The notes beneath the pieces are model-generated. The model had not been told where the DNA came from. It ran no database searches and was given only the letters and a program-made list of their open reading frames with translations. Source: Eucommia ulmoides (lineage: Eukaryota > Streptophyta > Magnoliopsida > Garryales > Eucommiaceae). Taken from it: 64,000 nucleotides of DNA. The stretch lies in assembly GCA_016647705.1 (NCBI GenBank), contig CM028330.1:46652397-46716396 (forward strand). The letters are read 5' to 3'. How positions within the stretch are numbered: the first letter of the stretch is position 1; each line of letters begins with the position of its first letter. Below, piece after piece: positions 12,531 through 24,656 of this stretch. A program made the position numbers and the translations under genes.

Positions 12531-15500
12531 ATTTTCATTTCATATGCTAATACTGATAGATAGTAATATTTCTGCCCTTCTTTACATAAAAAACACAAAA
12601 ATGTACAATGGGATTTATTTTGTTAAAAAATACAAAAGGAAGTTTCTTGTTCTTTTTTTAAACGTGAACATCTATTTAGACTGAGGTACCATCTTCGATC
12701 GGGTGTCTTGGAGTGCTTAAAACATTCCTCGGGCTTAATCGACCCCCGAACTTAAAGAAATCTTGGGTAAAAGACCTTTACGAGTCAAAATTCGGGTCAT
12801 TTCAAAAATACAAAATGAATCTCTGAAATCCCAATGACCTAGCACACCATTTAACTCCTGCTAGGTAGTACTCATTTTGTAACATAAATCCTGGCCCAAA
12901 AAACATTTTCAAAACTAGCACCTAGAAAAGCCCTTGAAAACCATTTTCGAAAATAATTGGATTTTGAGGATTTTGATAGGGTGGAATGAAAACTTGTTTT
13001 TCTCTTCTTCCCAATCTCTACTTCCCCTACTTCTAAAAAAAATTCAGGCTGCGTCGGCTGGCCACTCCACTGAGGACTTTTGAGAGTCAAGCCTAGTTGG
13101 AGTCTAAATCTATGTTTACTAGTAAAATAAAACCCAAGAAATATGTCTTTGGTTTTAAACATAAATAACTCATTTATGAAAAAAAAGTAATAATAATAAA
13201 TAAAGAAAATAAAAAATAATAAAATAAATAAACACAATTTTTTTTTACATACTCTGTTTATACTTGCATTTATTTATTGTCTTTACATTTTTGCATTTAC
13301 TTTACCATCTTTAAATATCTGCATTTAATTTACTGTCTTTAAATTTCTTTATTTACTTTCTGTATACTCTCTCCAATGCACAAGTACTACTTTGCATTAC
13401 ATATGATGAGAAAAAACCTCAAAGATGCAAACCTCTTAGGGATAGAGAGAATGACAGTAGGCACTGAAAGCGATTTAATCACGCTGACCTAAGCTCCGAA
13501 ACCCTTTAGGATATAAAAAGGAGTTAATAAAAGCAAGGATGAGTAGTTTATCCCCTGGGATTCAACTTTGAAACTCACGTCGATCGGATCACCAACCAAA
13601 GATGGATGTTCCTTTGGGGAGGACGCCGAAGGTTTGAAGATTTGGGAACCAAAACTTTCGAGGATGTGTTAGTAGAAAATCCATGAACTACATATAGTGA
13701 ACCTAGGGTAGAGGATATCTAAAATTCTGTTTTACTTAGGACACTATCTTGGAGAGAAATTTTATTTTTTTATCTTGTGTACAACTATTTATGTAATTAT
13801 TATACTAGGCAGGTACAATAAAATTTCTAAGATAAATAGGGTAACAATAAATAGTATAAGAAATCTCGTTCTATCCTACACATTGCTAGCTTTCTCAACA
13901 TCAGAAAATCATAAACATTCGCCATTTTTCAAACATTAAATCATAAATGCCATTTTTCATCCATGATAATTCACTTAAAACTTACTCTAATAAAATCATA
14001 AATACATTCGCCTTTAAGTAATACACAAAAAGCCCACCTTAAATAAACATTTAACATAACATTTGTCAAACAAAGCCATCTAAAGCTCGTCTGCTAATAT
14101 AACATGAAAAATCTACATCGATTGCGTAAAACCACACCAAGTTTACCAAGATCAAAGAAAGTGTCACCACCTCAATTGAATCAAGACTTCGCAATCCAAT
14201 AGTAAACATACCTCGAGTCACATTTCCCTGGGAGATACATGTCAGGTCCTAGGTATAATTTCCTTTCTCATAAAGCCTATACAATTAGAATTATGCACCA
14301 TAAGAAAGACATTTTTTGGTTTAGGTTCAAAACACCTTAAGCAAGTCAAAACTTGTTCTACTAAGAAAGCCTGCTAAAGTTTACCAGTTAGACTGTCAAA
14401 ATAAATTCACCCTCAATGAGATGTCATGAATTCAAAGGTATTCTAGACTATTCATCGAGTCCTAGGAGTAACATTCATCTTTAGAAAAAGGGGGGACAAT
14501 TTTGTCATTAGATCCTAAGAAGAATGATTAATTTGTTAAAGAAATATCAATTCTACCATCCTAGGAACAATAATCCTTTGTTTTAAAAAAAAAAAATATG
14601 AGAGGAAACAAATCCTGTTATTTAAGTCCTAGGAAAAAATTATCCATGTCTTGAGTAAGAAAGAATATAATTCTGTCATTAAGGAAGAAAAGAATAAGTA
14701 TGTCATTTAGCTCTAGGAGTGATGATATACTTTGAGGAATAAAATTCTGTCATGAAGTCCTAACAACAAAAGATCGATATTTCAAGGATAAAAGGTCATT
14801 TGTGCTACAAGCCTAGAAGACTGTAGCTTTTTATGTTCAGGTTAATCCAAAAATTTAGAGTTACCACCCTTGGTTCTACGAAACCAACTCTAAGCTGAGG
14901 TCTATCCAGAACATGCCTTAAAGTGTTTTACTAGAGCTACCTCTTGCGAGAATTGCATACATACAGCATGAGCATTATCATCTACTCATATAAACGTTTT
15001 CATAGATAGTCAAGAGTATAATCATGCATAAAGATAGGATAATTTGCATCCTTAAAAGTTCATTAGTCGAGGTTTAGGTTTTTTTTCACTTAATAAATCT
15101 AGAAAATCTGTTTTAGATGACTTTTGCTAAAAGCCATCCGAGATTCGCTTGCAAGATTGTAAAATAGGCCCGATCTTTTTCTCTCTCTCTTTCGATAATA
15201 CTTTGAACGACTCCAAGATTTTGATGATACAAGAAAACATTTCCTCCTGAAAACGAATGCTGAGACAGATAAACCCAGCCTCGCTATTCTAGGAAGAGAG
15301 AAAAGGGGACCAATTATCGTCGCCTGGAGATACCTTTAGCATGGTAAATCATTGGGACGAAATAAGAATAAAGAAGCTCCCTCATGAAAAATTGATCGCC
15401 ATAGAAAAATTACGCCAACCTTGATAGATAGGAGGATGACATTCTTTCCACCGTCACAAGTCAAGAACTGCCTAGTTGGGAGAAAAGCCTTGAACTTAAG

Positions 15501-18440
15501 GAAAAGTCAGTCCAAGACAAAATTTCCAAAATATGGAAACAGGTTAAACTAGAAGGACCAACCTATTAAAGAGATAAAATAGGTTATCGGGACCCCTATT
15601 CACCCAGAACACCAATCTTTAATCTTTTTTCTATATCCAAACAGCTATCCTCAAACCCGCATTCAATTACCAACTCCAATTTAATTGCCTCATCAAATCT
15701 TCAAGCCTACCTAAGCCCCTAAATAAAAGAAACGGTTCACCCCATTCCCTATTTCACTCTTTCAAATCTACTGGTACTGCTTAAAAAATAAGCTGCTAGA
15801 ACCTATTTTCCTCAATAGGGAAACCCTCAAGATACGAGGTTTAACCCTCGCACTTTTTCTCAATACCACTCCGGAGGGACTGGTCATCACACTAACTAGT
15901 GCCACGACCTCATCAACCATATCGAGGATGTCATCCAACTGGGGGTTATAAGTTTCTAAAAAGAGTAAGAACTTTAAGGAGGTGATATCTATCTCTACTT
16001 TTTTTCTTTAGTTTCTTAAGAACTTTCTCATAAATTAGGTATTATCTTCTATGCCTATGTACTAAATCTATATATCACTAATTGCATGATTAGTTTACTT
16101 AAGGTCAACATAGGTATTTATACTCCAACTTTCATAAATTAATTTACTTGTGGTAATTCACACACCACGAATAATCAAAATTTATGAAAGTATAGTTTCA
16201 ATACCAAATTAGACCATCATCCAAATAAAAATATTAAAAGAAATATCTTGTTTCAACCAAATGATAGTGAGATATTGACAAAAAATCTAAGAAATTATAA
16301 AGAAAAACTAAGAGCCGTGATGTGAAATTAATATGTATGTTCCAACCCAAGAGTTGTAAAGAAAACCAAGGAGAATTATAGCCAATATACCAATCAATAT
16401 CCAAGGTCATGTTCCCAAAAAATAAAATATTCGAAGATTCGAACAAAGAATGTCTTTAGAAATTTTCATACCTAGCTTTACCTAAAGTTCTAAAAATGAG
16501 TAAGGCAAGTAACTGGAATAATCTTTCATCCAAAGAAGAAAATGATCAATGGGAAGAAGACAATAGGACTTTATTGGATAAGTATCTAGGATAAGGGAGA
16601 AATCAATAAATACCTCAAGATTGACTCAAACTACCTTAATTCTTCAAAATGTAAAAAATTCAAAAAGTAATGTTAAGAGAAAATAAAAAAAATAAAAATA
16701 AAGGTTGGTCTCAAAAAGTTTTTAAACACTGAGTGGTCACACGAAGGCAATCAAATGAATCACGCTGTCTATATAATCCGAGTATTAAGTCATAGGGGTG
16801 TCTCAACACCTAGTGACTTGGGCCAACTAGATTGGGATCATTACCCAAAGCTCGCTACAGGGAGAATATAGGAATTATCAGTCCTTAGTTGCTAGAGTGA
16901 AAGAAAAAAAGAAGAAGAAAAAAAATAAACAGAATAAAAATGATTCCCACAACACTACCAATATAAAACAACATTTGTTAGTCGTCATTAACTAACATTT
17001 GTTTCTCCATCACTTCTTTTCCCCCTCCTTTGAGTCATCTCGAGAAGGCCTATTCCGGTTGACTTCAGTTTAAGATAGAAGAAACGAATCGAAACTGTCG
17101 AAGAAACCTCTGGTAACATAGAGGGCCTAGGTAATCCCGATAACAATCTTAGAAAAGATCAATATCAGAACTTGATAGAATTGAATAGAAAAACTCTTCA
17201 AATTAATAACTATGGATATTTGGTCTAAATTACTACTAAATTTATCTTTATCATAATTTAGATTAATCAGATGCAAAAATTGCGACAATCACTGAGATGA
17301 TTGAATGTTTGAATATGATTACCTGACTATACTCTAGTCAAAATAATCTTGCACAAACCAAAAAAAAGAAATATACATGGCGTGTATAGGTTAATACCTG
17401 AAACATTAGAAATAAACTTGGGGAAGTATTGGAAAGGAAGAGAAGAAGCCTTGCTAAATAAGCTATTTATTCGAACTCTCTTAAAAAAATCATCCAAAAA
17501 GTCATTCAAAGCCTGAGCCAGATTAACAATGATCTCAATTCCAAGCCAAATGTTCCTATTATGGGATATCTCGAGCTCAACCAATCAACACGAAATGAAC
17601 TTCCACCATTCCATCCTGTACACCGAAACGTATAAAATGTTCGATGAAAAATCGCGATCAAAATTTCAGTTGCAACGTTTGAAGGAGCAAAAGGATCCAA
17701 AAACCTCTTAGAAGCACCAATCAGCCTTCCTTATCAGTGATAGTGTGAAAATATCCAGAGGAGATGGCTAATAGCAAAAGGTGTGTAGTGCTAACATTTT
17801 ATGAAACATTATAGGAAAAGACCGACATCTCTATATAGACAATGCATTCCCTAGGAAAAAATTCTAAGTAGAAGACTTGGGTCTCATTAAATTATAAGTC
17901 AATATAGAAACACTACACAAACTCCATGCATCATCATATTTCAATTAGGCATACATAACTTCATACACATGAGGAAAATTAGGCATCATACTTCACAAAA
18001 CCTATGCATCCTACATATCATTTTGCATCCGTAGGCCATCATCGACATGACACTTGTATCCATAACTTTATGGAAGGCTAGCAGACAATCCTCGGATATG
18101 TAATTTGGTCAAGTTACCTCTCCAGTCATCGTACCATTCTTCGTATTTGGTAGTTGTTTCAACCAAATCATAAGTTAGACAGCGAGTCGACCTCATATGA
18201 ATTGCGTCTTAATAATAGACCATACTCATTCCTGAGAAGCATCGAGTGTCATTGGAAACTCGACCTCACTAGGATCTAACTCGATCTTCCTCGAGTTGAG
18301 TAACTCCTTTAAGTACCAAACCTCCAATAGCCCAAGATGGAACAACGCCATTCAAAGACTTAAATTGACTGACACGATTGATCTTATCTAGCTAAAAGGC
18401 TCTATCTATTAGACTAGATTAAGATTGCCACCAATAAATG
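12530..18440. other. Element C body without recognisable genes
   Basis: About 5.9 kb of AT-rich DNA. At 12700-12790 is text like the end of Tat LTRs (aacattcctcgggcttaatcgacccccg). A T-rich stretch at 13190-13360 and a ctctctct run near 15180 are low complexity. Apart from the tandem repeat at 14455-14810 I see no coding similarity on either strand; open frames are all under 125 codons and made of low-complexity residues. Confidence 0.55.
14455..14810. repeat. Degenerate tandem repeat, period about 55 bp
   Basis: About six diverged units, each with gtcctagga(g/a)- at one end and a attctgtcatt(a/g)a-like phrase at the other. Unit length varies between about 50 and 70 bases because of A-run changes. 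Confidence 0.6.
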
Positions 18441-19017
18441 CAACTATATTTACCTGCAACATGTATGATCTTGACAATCATCTTGTAGCTAGGAACTACG
18501 TTAACTCACCAAGGTACGTAGGAAACCCAAGGGGGTCCGATCAAAATCAAAGAAGTGTCAACCTCACGATATTCTCTTGGCCCTATATCAGGGCTCATCT
18601 CCAGAGAAGTCCCTCGACTTCAATGGGAAGCCAATTTTAATCTTATTGTTGGGTAAATAACAAAAGATACCTGTGCATGAACTACACTTTGACATGATCC
18701 TTGGTAGATTACCAAGGTATATAGGAAACACTTGTGGCTGTAGTCGATAATCTGAAAATTAGCACAACGAGGATTGAACTATATTTCAACTTGATTCCTG
18801 ACCTAGTAAATCATGGTATGTAGATAACCCACGTGAGTTTTGGTTGTCTGATCAAGTTAAACTATCATTATCCAAAACAATGACATTGCAATACAAAAAC
18901 AACCTAACGAGGTTTCCAGACTCAATCGAATATTAAAAGTGAAACACTTGGTTTGGGATACGAAGGCAACCCATGTGAGTTCTATCACATTCTCCCAAAT
19001 GCTCAGGAAGTAATCTT

Positions 19018-19200
19018 GCACCCCAACTAGAGCTAGGGCACATTATATCTGATTTCTCCATTAAGATTTTGTGGTATGATTCACCACTGCTAGAGTTGGG
19101 GCACATTATATCAGATTTCTTCATCAAGATTTATTGATAAGAGCTGGGGTACATTATATCAAATTTATCCATCGAGATTTATTTATAAGATTCCCACTAG
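19018..19200. repeat. Tandem repeat of about 55-67 bp, three units
   Basis: Three copies of a unit carrying ggcacattatatc(t/a)gattt and a tcatcaagattta-like end. The open frame on the minus strand here (64 codons) simply reads the repeat. Confidence 0.65.
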
Positions 19201-19609
19201 ATACGGGTAAGGCAAAATTCAAAAATTAATAAATGAAATCCATAATCCCTAAAAAAAGAGACAAGCATCACAAAGCCCCGGTGTACAATTAAGACCCATT
19301 TTATCCAAGATAACTTTCTACAAGAAGTTTCCTAGTCCTCATTGGCAGCCTCAGGTGGGATGTGGACATGAAACTCTACTAAGTATCGAGTTTCCCCGAC
19401 ATAGTTCTTAGAAGAGAATCCTCTCAGTAATTTTTCAATCATGTATTAATATGACGACCCAGGAATTGGTTTCTCCAACCAAGAACCTTTTCCACCAGAT
19501 GCTGATCTACATAATATCAAATCTTGAACTACATTAGACCTAATTCTCAGTTATTTGAGATATGTAGGTGCCCCGATGGGATTCGTTCAAGGCAGCTCAA
19601 TTAAATAAA

Positions 19610-19639
19610 TCAAACAATCAATCAAATCAATCAATGAAG

Positions 19640-19674
<35 letters not shown>

Positions 19675-19760
19675 CTCAATCAATTAATCTCTAAATTACT
19701 ACTTTAATGCATCAATCAATATCTAAATTATTACTTCAATCAATCAATCGATATCTAATT
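19610..19760. repeat. (AATC)n microsatellite and its decayed extension
   Basis: A clean run of aatc at about 19620-19670, with broken continuations to 19755. Confidence 0.9.
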
Positions 19761-19909
19761 AACTTTACTTGTTAGAACTACATTTGACCTAATTCTTAGC
19801 TATCCAAAGATATGTAGAAAAACCCTCGTAGGTTCGGTCAAACACGTAAAAAAACCTAGCATCAGATTCTCATCTCTAGTAATGGATGCGTAAAAAAACC
19901 TTTCCCTGT

Positions 19910-20060
19910 GCTCTTTGATATCTTCAAATCACTGTGTCAGACTCCGCTACTATGTTCCACTCTATCCGTGGATCATTGTGTCAATAACCTTTTACTACAT
20001 TCTTCGCTATCTTTAGATCACTGTGTCAGAGTCCCGTCACTATGTCACTCACTATCCTTG
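19910..20060. repeat. Tandem repeat of about 46 bp, three units
   Basis: Units share cactatg, a ctatc(c/t)-(g/t)tgga-like stretch and atca(c/t)tgtgtca. It yields the leading part of a 103-codon frame that continues into the next array and is not a gene. Confidence 0.6.
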
Positions 20061-20090
20061 GAGTACAGTTTAAAAAAAATAAAATGCATA

Positions 20091-20693
20091 CCTATCTTTA
20101 GTGATAGAAGCAAAACATACCTATATCTTGTGATAAAAGTGAAAAATCCTATCTTTGGTGATGGAAGCGAAAAATTCCCGTCTCTGGTGATGAACGCATA
20201 TAATTCCTATCTCTGGTGATAGAAGCAAAAAAATTCCTTTCTCTATTGATAGAAGCAAAAAAAAATCCTATCTCTAGTGATAGAATCAAAATATACCTAT
20301 CTCTGGCAATAGAATCAAAATATACCTATCTCTAGTAATAGAAGCGAAATATACCTGTCTTTGGTTGTAGAAGAAAAAAATTCCTACTCTAGTGATAGAA
20401 GAGAAATATTCCCATCTCTGGTGATGGAAGCATCTAATTCCCATATTTGGTGATGGAAGCATTTAATCATTTCTCTGGAAATAGAAACATCTAATTCCTC
20501 TCCTTGGTGATAGAAGCGAAGAATTTCGATCTCTAGTGCTATAAGAAACAAAATTCTTGTCTTTGGTGACATAAGAAAAACATGCCTATCTCAGGTGATA
20601 GAATAAACATATTCATAATTCTTGTGATAGAAGCAAAGATTATTCGATGAGAGATGCAAAAAATCCCTGCCTTTGATCATGGAGGCAAAAAAT
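20091..20693. repeat. 29-bp minisatellite, about 20 units
   Basis: Roughly 20 consecutive units of 28-31 bases with consensus cctatctctggtgatagaag followed by an A-rich 8-10 bases (c/g)(a)aaaatatt. Copies differ by a few substitutions each. The array ends about 135 bases before the element C PPT, a position where Tat-like elements often carry tandem repeats. Confidence 0.85.
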
Positions 20694-20828
20694 TATCATC
20701 GAGAAGAGTCGCCAAGACTCTTTCTCACCAAATCACTATAAGCATTTAAAATTTTATGTCTTTACTTTCCATGTCTCACAGAACAAAATGTTTGTGTGTC
20801 CTTCTTTGTCATTAGGAGTAAACTCGCA

Positions 20829-20845
20829 TGGCAAAGAGGGACAGT
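20829..20845 (+). other. Polypurine tract of element C
   Basis: The stretch tggcaaagagggacagt lies directly before the LTR start tgtaaacacc. Purine content and position fit a Ty3/gypsy plus-strand primer. Confidence 0.75.
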
Positions 20846-21346
20846 TGTAAACACCGCATTTTGTCCTACACAGCTAGTGTCAGATAGAAAGTATAAGTTT
20901 AGATAAACTTTAAACTGAGGTTTAAAGAGAATGAATTTGAAACTTAAGATCACACTAGATACTAAGAAAAATATCAAAACCAAAAAAAAAAATATATATA
21001 TAAAACTGTCAAATTTGACTAAATTTGGTTAAGTAAACGTTTTTCGTGTCAAACTCGAAATTCATAAAGTTAAAGGGGGAACAAGATGACATTATTAAAG
21101 GATTATTTTCATAAAATCACCTGCAATATGAATAAAAATTAGTTACTACCCTTCAACTATAGGACATTTCACCAATTTATCTCTGTTACCGATTTTAACC
21201 CTTGAAACATTTACTATCACTGGTTTCGTCTATTTGACGCCAAAAATATTTATTTAAATATATGTTTAAAGTAATAATATCTATTAAATAGAACCAAATA
21301 ACTTAATCCAGTCAAGGGAAGTGCCATGACATGTCCAAGTTACTCA
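20846..21346 (+). repeat. 3' LTR of element C, truncated
   Basis: Begins tgtaaacaccgcattttg and aligns with 22223 onward and with 10035-10450. It stops abruptly after caagttactcaaagt, where integrase sequence of a B-family element begins. Confidence 0.75.
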
Positions 21347-22045
21347 AAGTGACAATAACTATCATTTGGCAAATGAAATAGCATCGTATGAAGTGTTGTA
21401 TGGCAGAAGATGCAGAACTTCTATTTTTTGGACTGAAGTTGGTGAAAAAAAAAAATATTAATACTTGACATATCTCTAGTAATAATGGAAAAGGTGAAAG
21501 TGATTTAGGAAAGGTTAAAGATTTCTTAAAGTCGACAAAAGAGCTATGCCGACAAGCATATACGTGAGTTGGAATTTAAAGTAGGTGATTACATATTTTT
21601 ATGTATATCTCCATGGAAATGATTAATGAGATTCAGAAAAAAGAGAAAACTAAGTGCAAGGTACATCAGACCATAAGCGATTTTAGAAAGGGTCGGTATA
21701 GCAGCCTATCGACTAGCTCTACCAACAGAATTATCCAGATTGCACGATATTTTTCACGTTTCAATGCTCAAAAAATATGGGCCAGACCCTTCACCTGTTT
21801 TGACTTCTTATCCAATTGAATTAAAAGAAGATTTGTCACACGTTGAGGAGTTGGTGCAGATTCTAAATCGTAAAAATCAAGTAATATGAACGAAAATGAT
21901 TCTATCGGTAAAAGTTCTATGGCATAGTCACTCAGTGGAAGAGGTAACGTGGGAAAGAGAAGAGGAGATGAGAAATAAGTATCCGCACTTGTTCTTCTAA
22001 AGGTAACTAAATTGCAGGGCCTAAATGTTTTTAGGAGGGAAGGAT
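21347..22045 (+). pseudogene. Integrase C-terminus and chromodomain tail of a second B-family element
   Basis: Homologous at nucleotide level to 9010-9720 of element B but clearly diverged. It covers the last part of the integrase core, the 72-codon open piece at 21601-21819, the chromodomain-like tail with a degenerate WERE-type motif near 21950, and the PPT (aggagggaaggat). It has no start and no upstream domains, so it is a 3' fragment. Its divergence from B means it is not a recent local duplication. Confidence 0.75.
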
Positions 22046-22210
22046 TTTAAGACTCTGTCTTTGCACATGCATATTTCTAATTGCATTTTACAATATTTAG
22101 AAAACATAATAATTGTGACATTTAAATTTTACTTAAAATTTTGAAAATATTATTATGGTATTTAATTTTTTTTTTTTTAAATTGGGGGGTTAAAAGTAAT
22201 TTCAATTTTT
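22046..22210 (+). repeat. LTR start of the second B-family fragment
   Basis: Aligns with the first 160-200 bases of the B LTR (gactctgtctttgcacatgc onward); its first two bases are tt rather than tg. Cut off at about 22210 by the next LTR. Confidence 0.7.
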
Positions 22211-22222
22211 GACACCGCATTT

Positions 22223-24245
22223 TGTAGACACCGAGCACACCGCATTTTGTCCTGCCCAGCTAGTGCCAGATCGAAAGTATAAGTTCAGATAAAATTTAAA
22301 TTGAGGTTTAAATATAATGAAATTCTACCTTAAGATCACTTTGGATACTATGAAAAACAACAAAAAAGTTAAGAAAACATAAAACTATCAAATTTGATAA
22401 AATTTGGTTAAGTAAATATTTCGAGTCAAACTCGAAATCCCTAATGTTAAAGGGGGATTAACATGACATTATTAAAGGAATATTTTAATCAAATCACCTT
22501 TATATGAATAAAAATTAGTTACTACCCTTCAACTATAGGATATTTTATCAATTTACCTTTGTTACTTACTTTGACCCCTGAAATATTTACTATCACTAGT
22601 TTTGTCTATTTGATGCCAAAAATATTTTCCTAAATATATGTTTAAAGTACTAATATCTATTAAATCAATCCAAAGAACTTAATCAAGTCAAGGGAAGTGC
22701 CATGAGTCCAAGTTACTCAAAGTAACTAAGGTTTAGGATTCGGTTCGAAATCAACCAAATCGAAGTCATCATGACCAGCAATCAAAGCCCATCACATCAA
22801 GGGCCCAACCAAGAATTTAATTACTAATTAATGAGCATCATATTCCTAATAAATTTCCTATAAAATATATAATGGAGAAACCAAGTTACTTAAGGAGTAA
22901 CTAACGGTTATCAATCTAATCGATCGGGTTCGCCACCAAGGCATGAATTTAATGAGCCATTAAATGTCCACCCCATCAAGAATTAAATTCTTGGAATGAC
23001 ATAGTAATACCACACTCAAGGCTCCTATATATTTTGATCAAAATATCTTAGGGAAACCTAATTACTTGAAATGTGACTACACCGTTACAACGCAAGCCGA
23101 ACCAAATCAATTCCATTTGAGAGCATTAAATGCCCATCACATCAAGTGTAATTTTCAAGAATTAATTTTCAAATGACACATGGAGACTAATATCAATGTA
23201 CCTTGAAAGAATTAATGCCAATCGAACCAAAATAGTTTGAGTACCCGATACTTAGTCACGAAACCAAACTGAAGAAAGTTACATCAAGCCATGAATGTGC
23301 AATTGCAAGCCAATCATATCTAATGATTGGTAATGATGAATAATGATTTCCAATCATGATCAATGATTAAAATTCATTACCCTTAGATATTTATGGATTT
23401 GGTAATCATTACCGAATCTTTGAATATCCTATAGAATCTTCAAGTTTCGCCCAAAACCATCAAACCATAAGGCATAAAAGGATGACCCCTAAGCCAAAAA
23501 TTCCATGAGGAGCAAGTTGGGTTACCTTATGTATTGTCTAATGCATAGGGTGCATGGCCTATAAATATGAGGCTCATTTTTTAGAATTCAAGGAATTGGA
23601 ATCAAAAGCTTATTTCTCTTGGATCATTTCTTGTTGTCGTGTCTTGAGAATTCTCAAGATTTATCTTCCATAAACACCTTGAAATTTCATCAAAATACCT
23701 TCCTGAGGGTGTTCTTGATGATCTTGGAGGAAGATCTCAAGAAGTTGATGGCGAATGATCGATAACAACAGAGAAGATCCAAAGAAGGAGAAGAAAGAAA
23801 ACGCTTAGTGAAAGACCACTCCCCTAAGCTAGGTATGTTTCCTTAAACGCCCTTCGATCTTGTCTACTTCTTGTATATAGCATGTTCATGTAGTTGTTAG
23901 ACTTAAATTCTATGCACATAGTATACCTATTAAGTAATCAAGTAAAAAAACGTTAAAAATATGTCAAAATTATGAAAGCTCATGTTAATAACATCAATAA
24001 AATCAAAGGTAATATCCACAGATCATCAGTGCGATTTATGTCTTTGTGTCATAATAAAATCAAAATAAAAATCAATCATCCTGCATAAATGAACTACGTG
24101 CTGACCTGATTCTCAACAATCTCAGATACATAGGCAACCCATGTACGGGTTTGGTCACCTATTTAAACAAAAACCAATTCATCTTGAACAGATGAACTAC
24201 ATTTTTACCTGATTTCCTATGATAACCAAGATACGTAGGCAACCT
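22223..24245 (+). repeat. Second Tat-like (C-type) LTR and leader
   Basis: Starts tgtagacacc and contains the complete left end missing from the copy at 10035. It then aligns with 10035-12500 over about 1.9 kb, including the two acgtaggcaacc blocks at 24085-24245. Just upstream (22211-22222) a short stretch repeats part of the LTR start (caccgcatttt), a small junction duplication. It ends in low-complexity DNA. Confidence 0.7.
23560..23567 (+). promoter_or_regulatory. Probable TATA box of the C-type LTR
   Basis: TATAAATA in ggcctataaatatgag. The homologous place in the copy at 10035 (near 11260) reads cctacaaatagg, so that copy has lost the box. Confidence 0.45.
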
Positions 24246-24249
24246 TTAC

Positions 24250-24388
24250 CTTCTCTCTCTAACTCCTTCCTCCCATCTAGGTAAACTTGTTTTTTTTTCT
24301 TCAATTTTTTTTCATTGTATATGTATACATATACATATAATTCATATAAGTGTATATATACGTATATGTGTGTATATATATACACATG

Positions 24389-24427
<39 letters not shown>
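24250..24427. repeat. Low-complexity and (TA)n tract
   Basis: Runs of ctctct, T and tatatg, then about 40 bases of pure TA at 24387-24427. It marks the junction between the C-type LTR and the resumed B LTR. Confidence 0.85.
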
Positions 24428-24435
<8 letters not shown>

Positions 24436-24656
24436 TAAATATAAAATATAAAAGTTGTGATGAATTTCATTTAAAGGAGAAATTATAAATTTTATTAGAA
24501 TGACATTTTCGGTATTTCATTACATAGTAATATTATTAACAGACAGTTAATAATTTTATTGTATAAAATGGTACATATTTGTTTGTTTATGGTTGAGTAA
24601 CATAAAGTCGAGGTCACGCTTAGCCTTGGGCGTAGGGCCTGGGATGGGGTGTGACA
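24428..24656 (+). repeat. 3' LTR of element B, final part
   Basis: The last 100 bases match the end of the 5' LTR (3396-3495), including gagtaaca, gaggtcacgc and the terminal gtgtgaca. The first 130 bases have no counterpart in the 5' LTR that I can see. Confidence 0.75.

Larger units (their letters stand above)
18440..19850. repeat. Further diverged copies of the acgtaggcaacc block
   Basis: Variants of the element C leader block appear near 18505 (gtacgtaggaaaccc), 18715, 18815, 18955 (gatacgaaggcaaccc), 19560 and 19805, each preceded by a gaacta/tgacctgatt-type phrase. They are spaced irregularly, 100-600 bases apart. Confidence 0.5.
10035..21346 (+). mobile_element. Non-coding Tat-like LTR element (element C)
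   Basis: A large element with no recognisable gag or pol. A 5' LTR lacking its first roughly 100 bases begins at 10035. A long leader and body follow, built of short tandem repeats. A PPT lies at 20829-20845, and a 3' LTR starts at 20846 (tgtaaacaccgcattttg) and is cut off at 21346. The LTR start and the repeated leader block with acgtaggcaacc are features I know from plant Tat elements. I infer a large non-autonomous derivative mobilised by a Tat-type polymerase. The insertion site in B shows no clear target duplication because both LTRs are truncated. Confidence 0.65.
1839..24656 (+). mobile_element. Tekay-like chromovirus (element B) with nested insertions
   Basis: Ty3/gypsy chromovirus inserted in the pol of element A. 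In order: 5' LTR 1839-3495, Met-tRNA-type PBS, gag, protease, RT, RNase H, integrase, chromodomain-like tail, PPT, and a 3' LTR that starts at 9721. That LTR is interrupted at about 10034 and ends at 24656 with the same gtgtgaca as the 5' LTR. Without the inserted DNA (solo LTR 4764-6394 and 10035 to about 24427) the element would be about 6.8 kb. Every frame carries many stops, so it is long dead. The Tekay label comes from the gag and the chromodomain tail ending in KYPHLF. Confidence 0.8.

Noticed and set aside
20091..20693. Regular 29-bp repeats resembling a CRISPR array
   Set aside because: Units are contiguous and all similar; there are no unique spacers, no cas genes, and the context is a plant retroelement.
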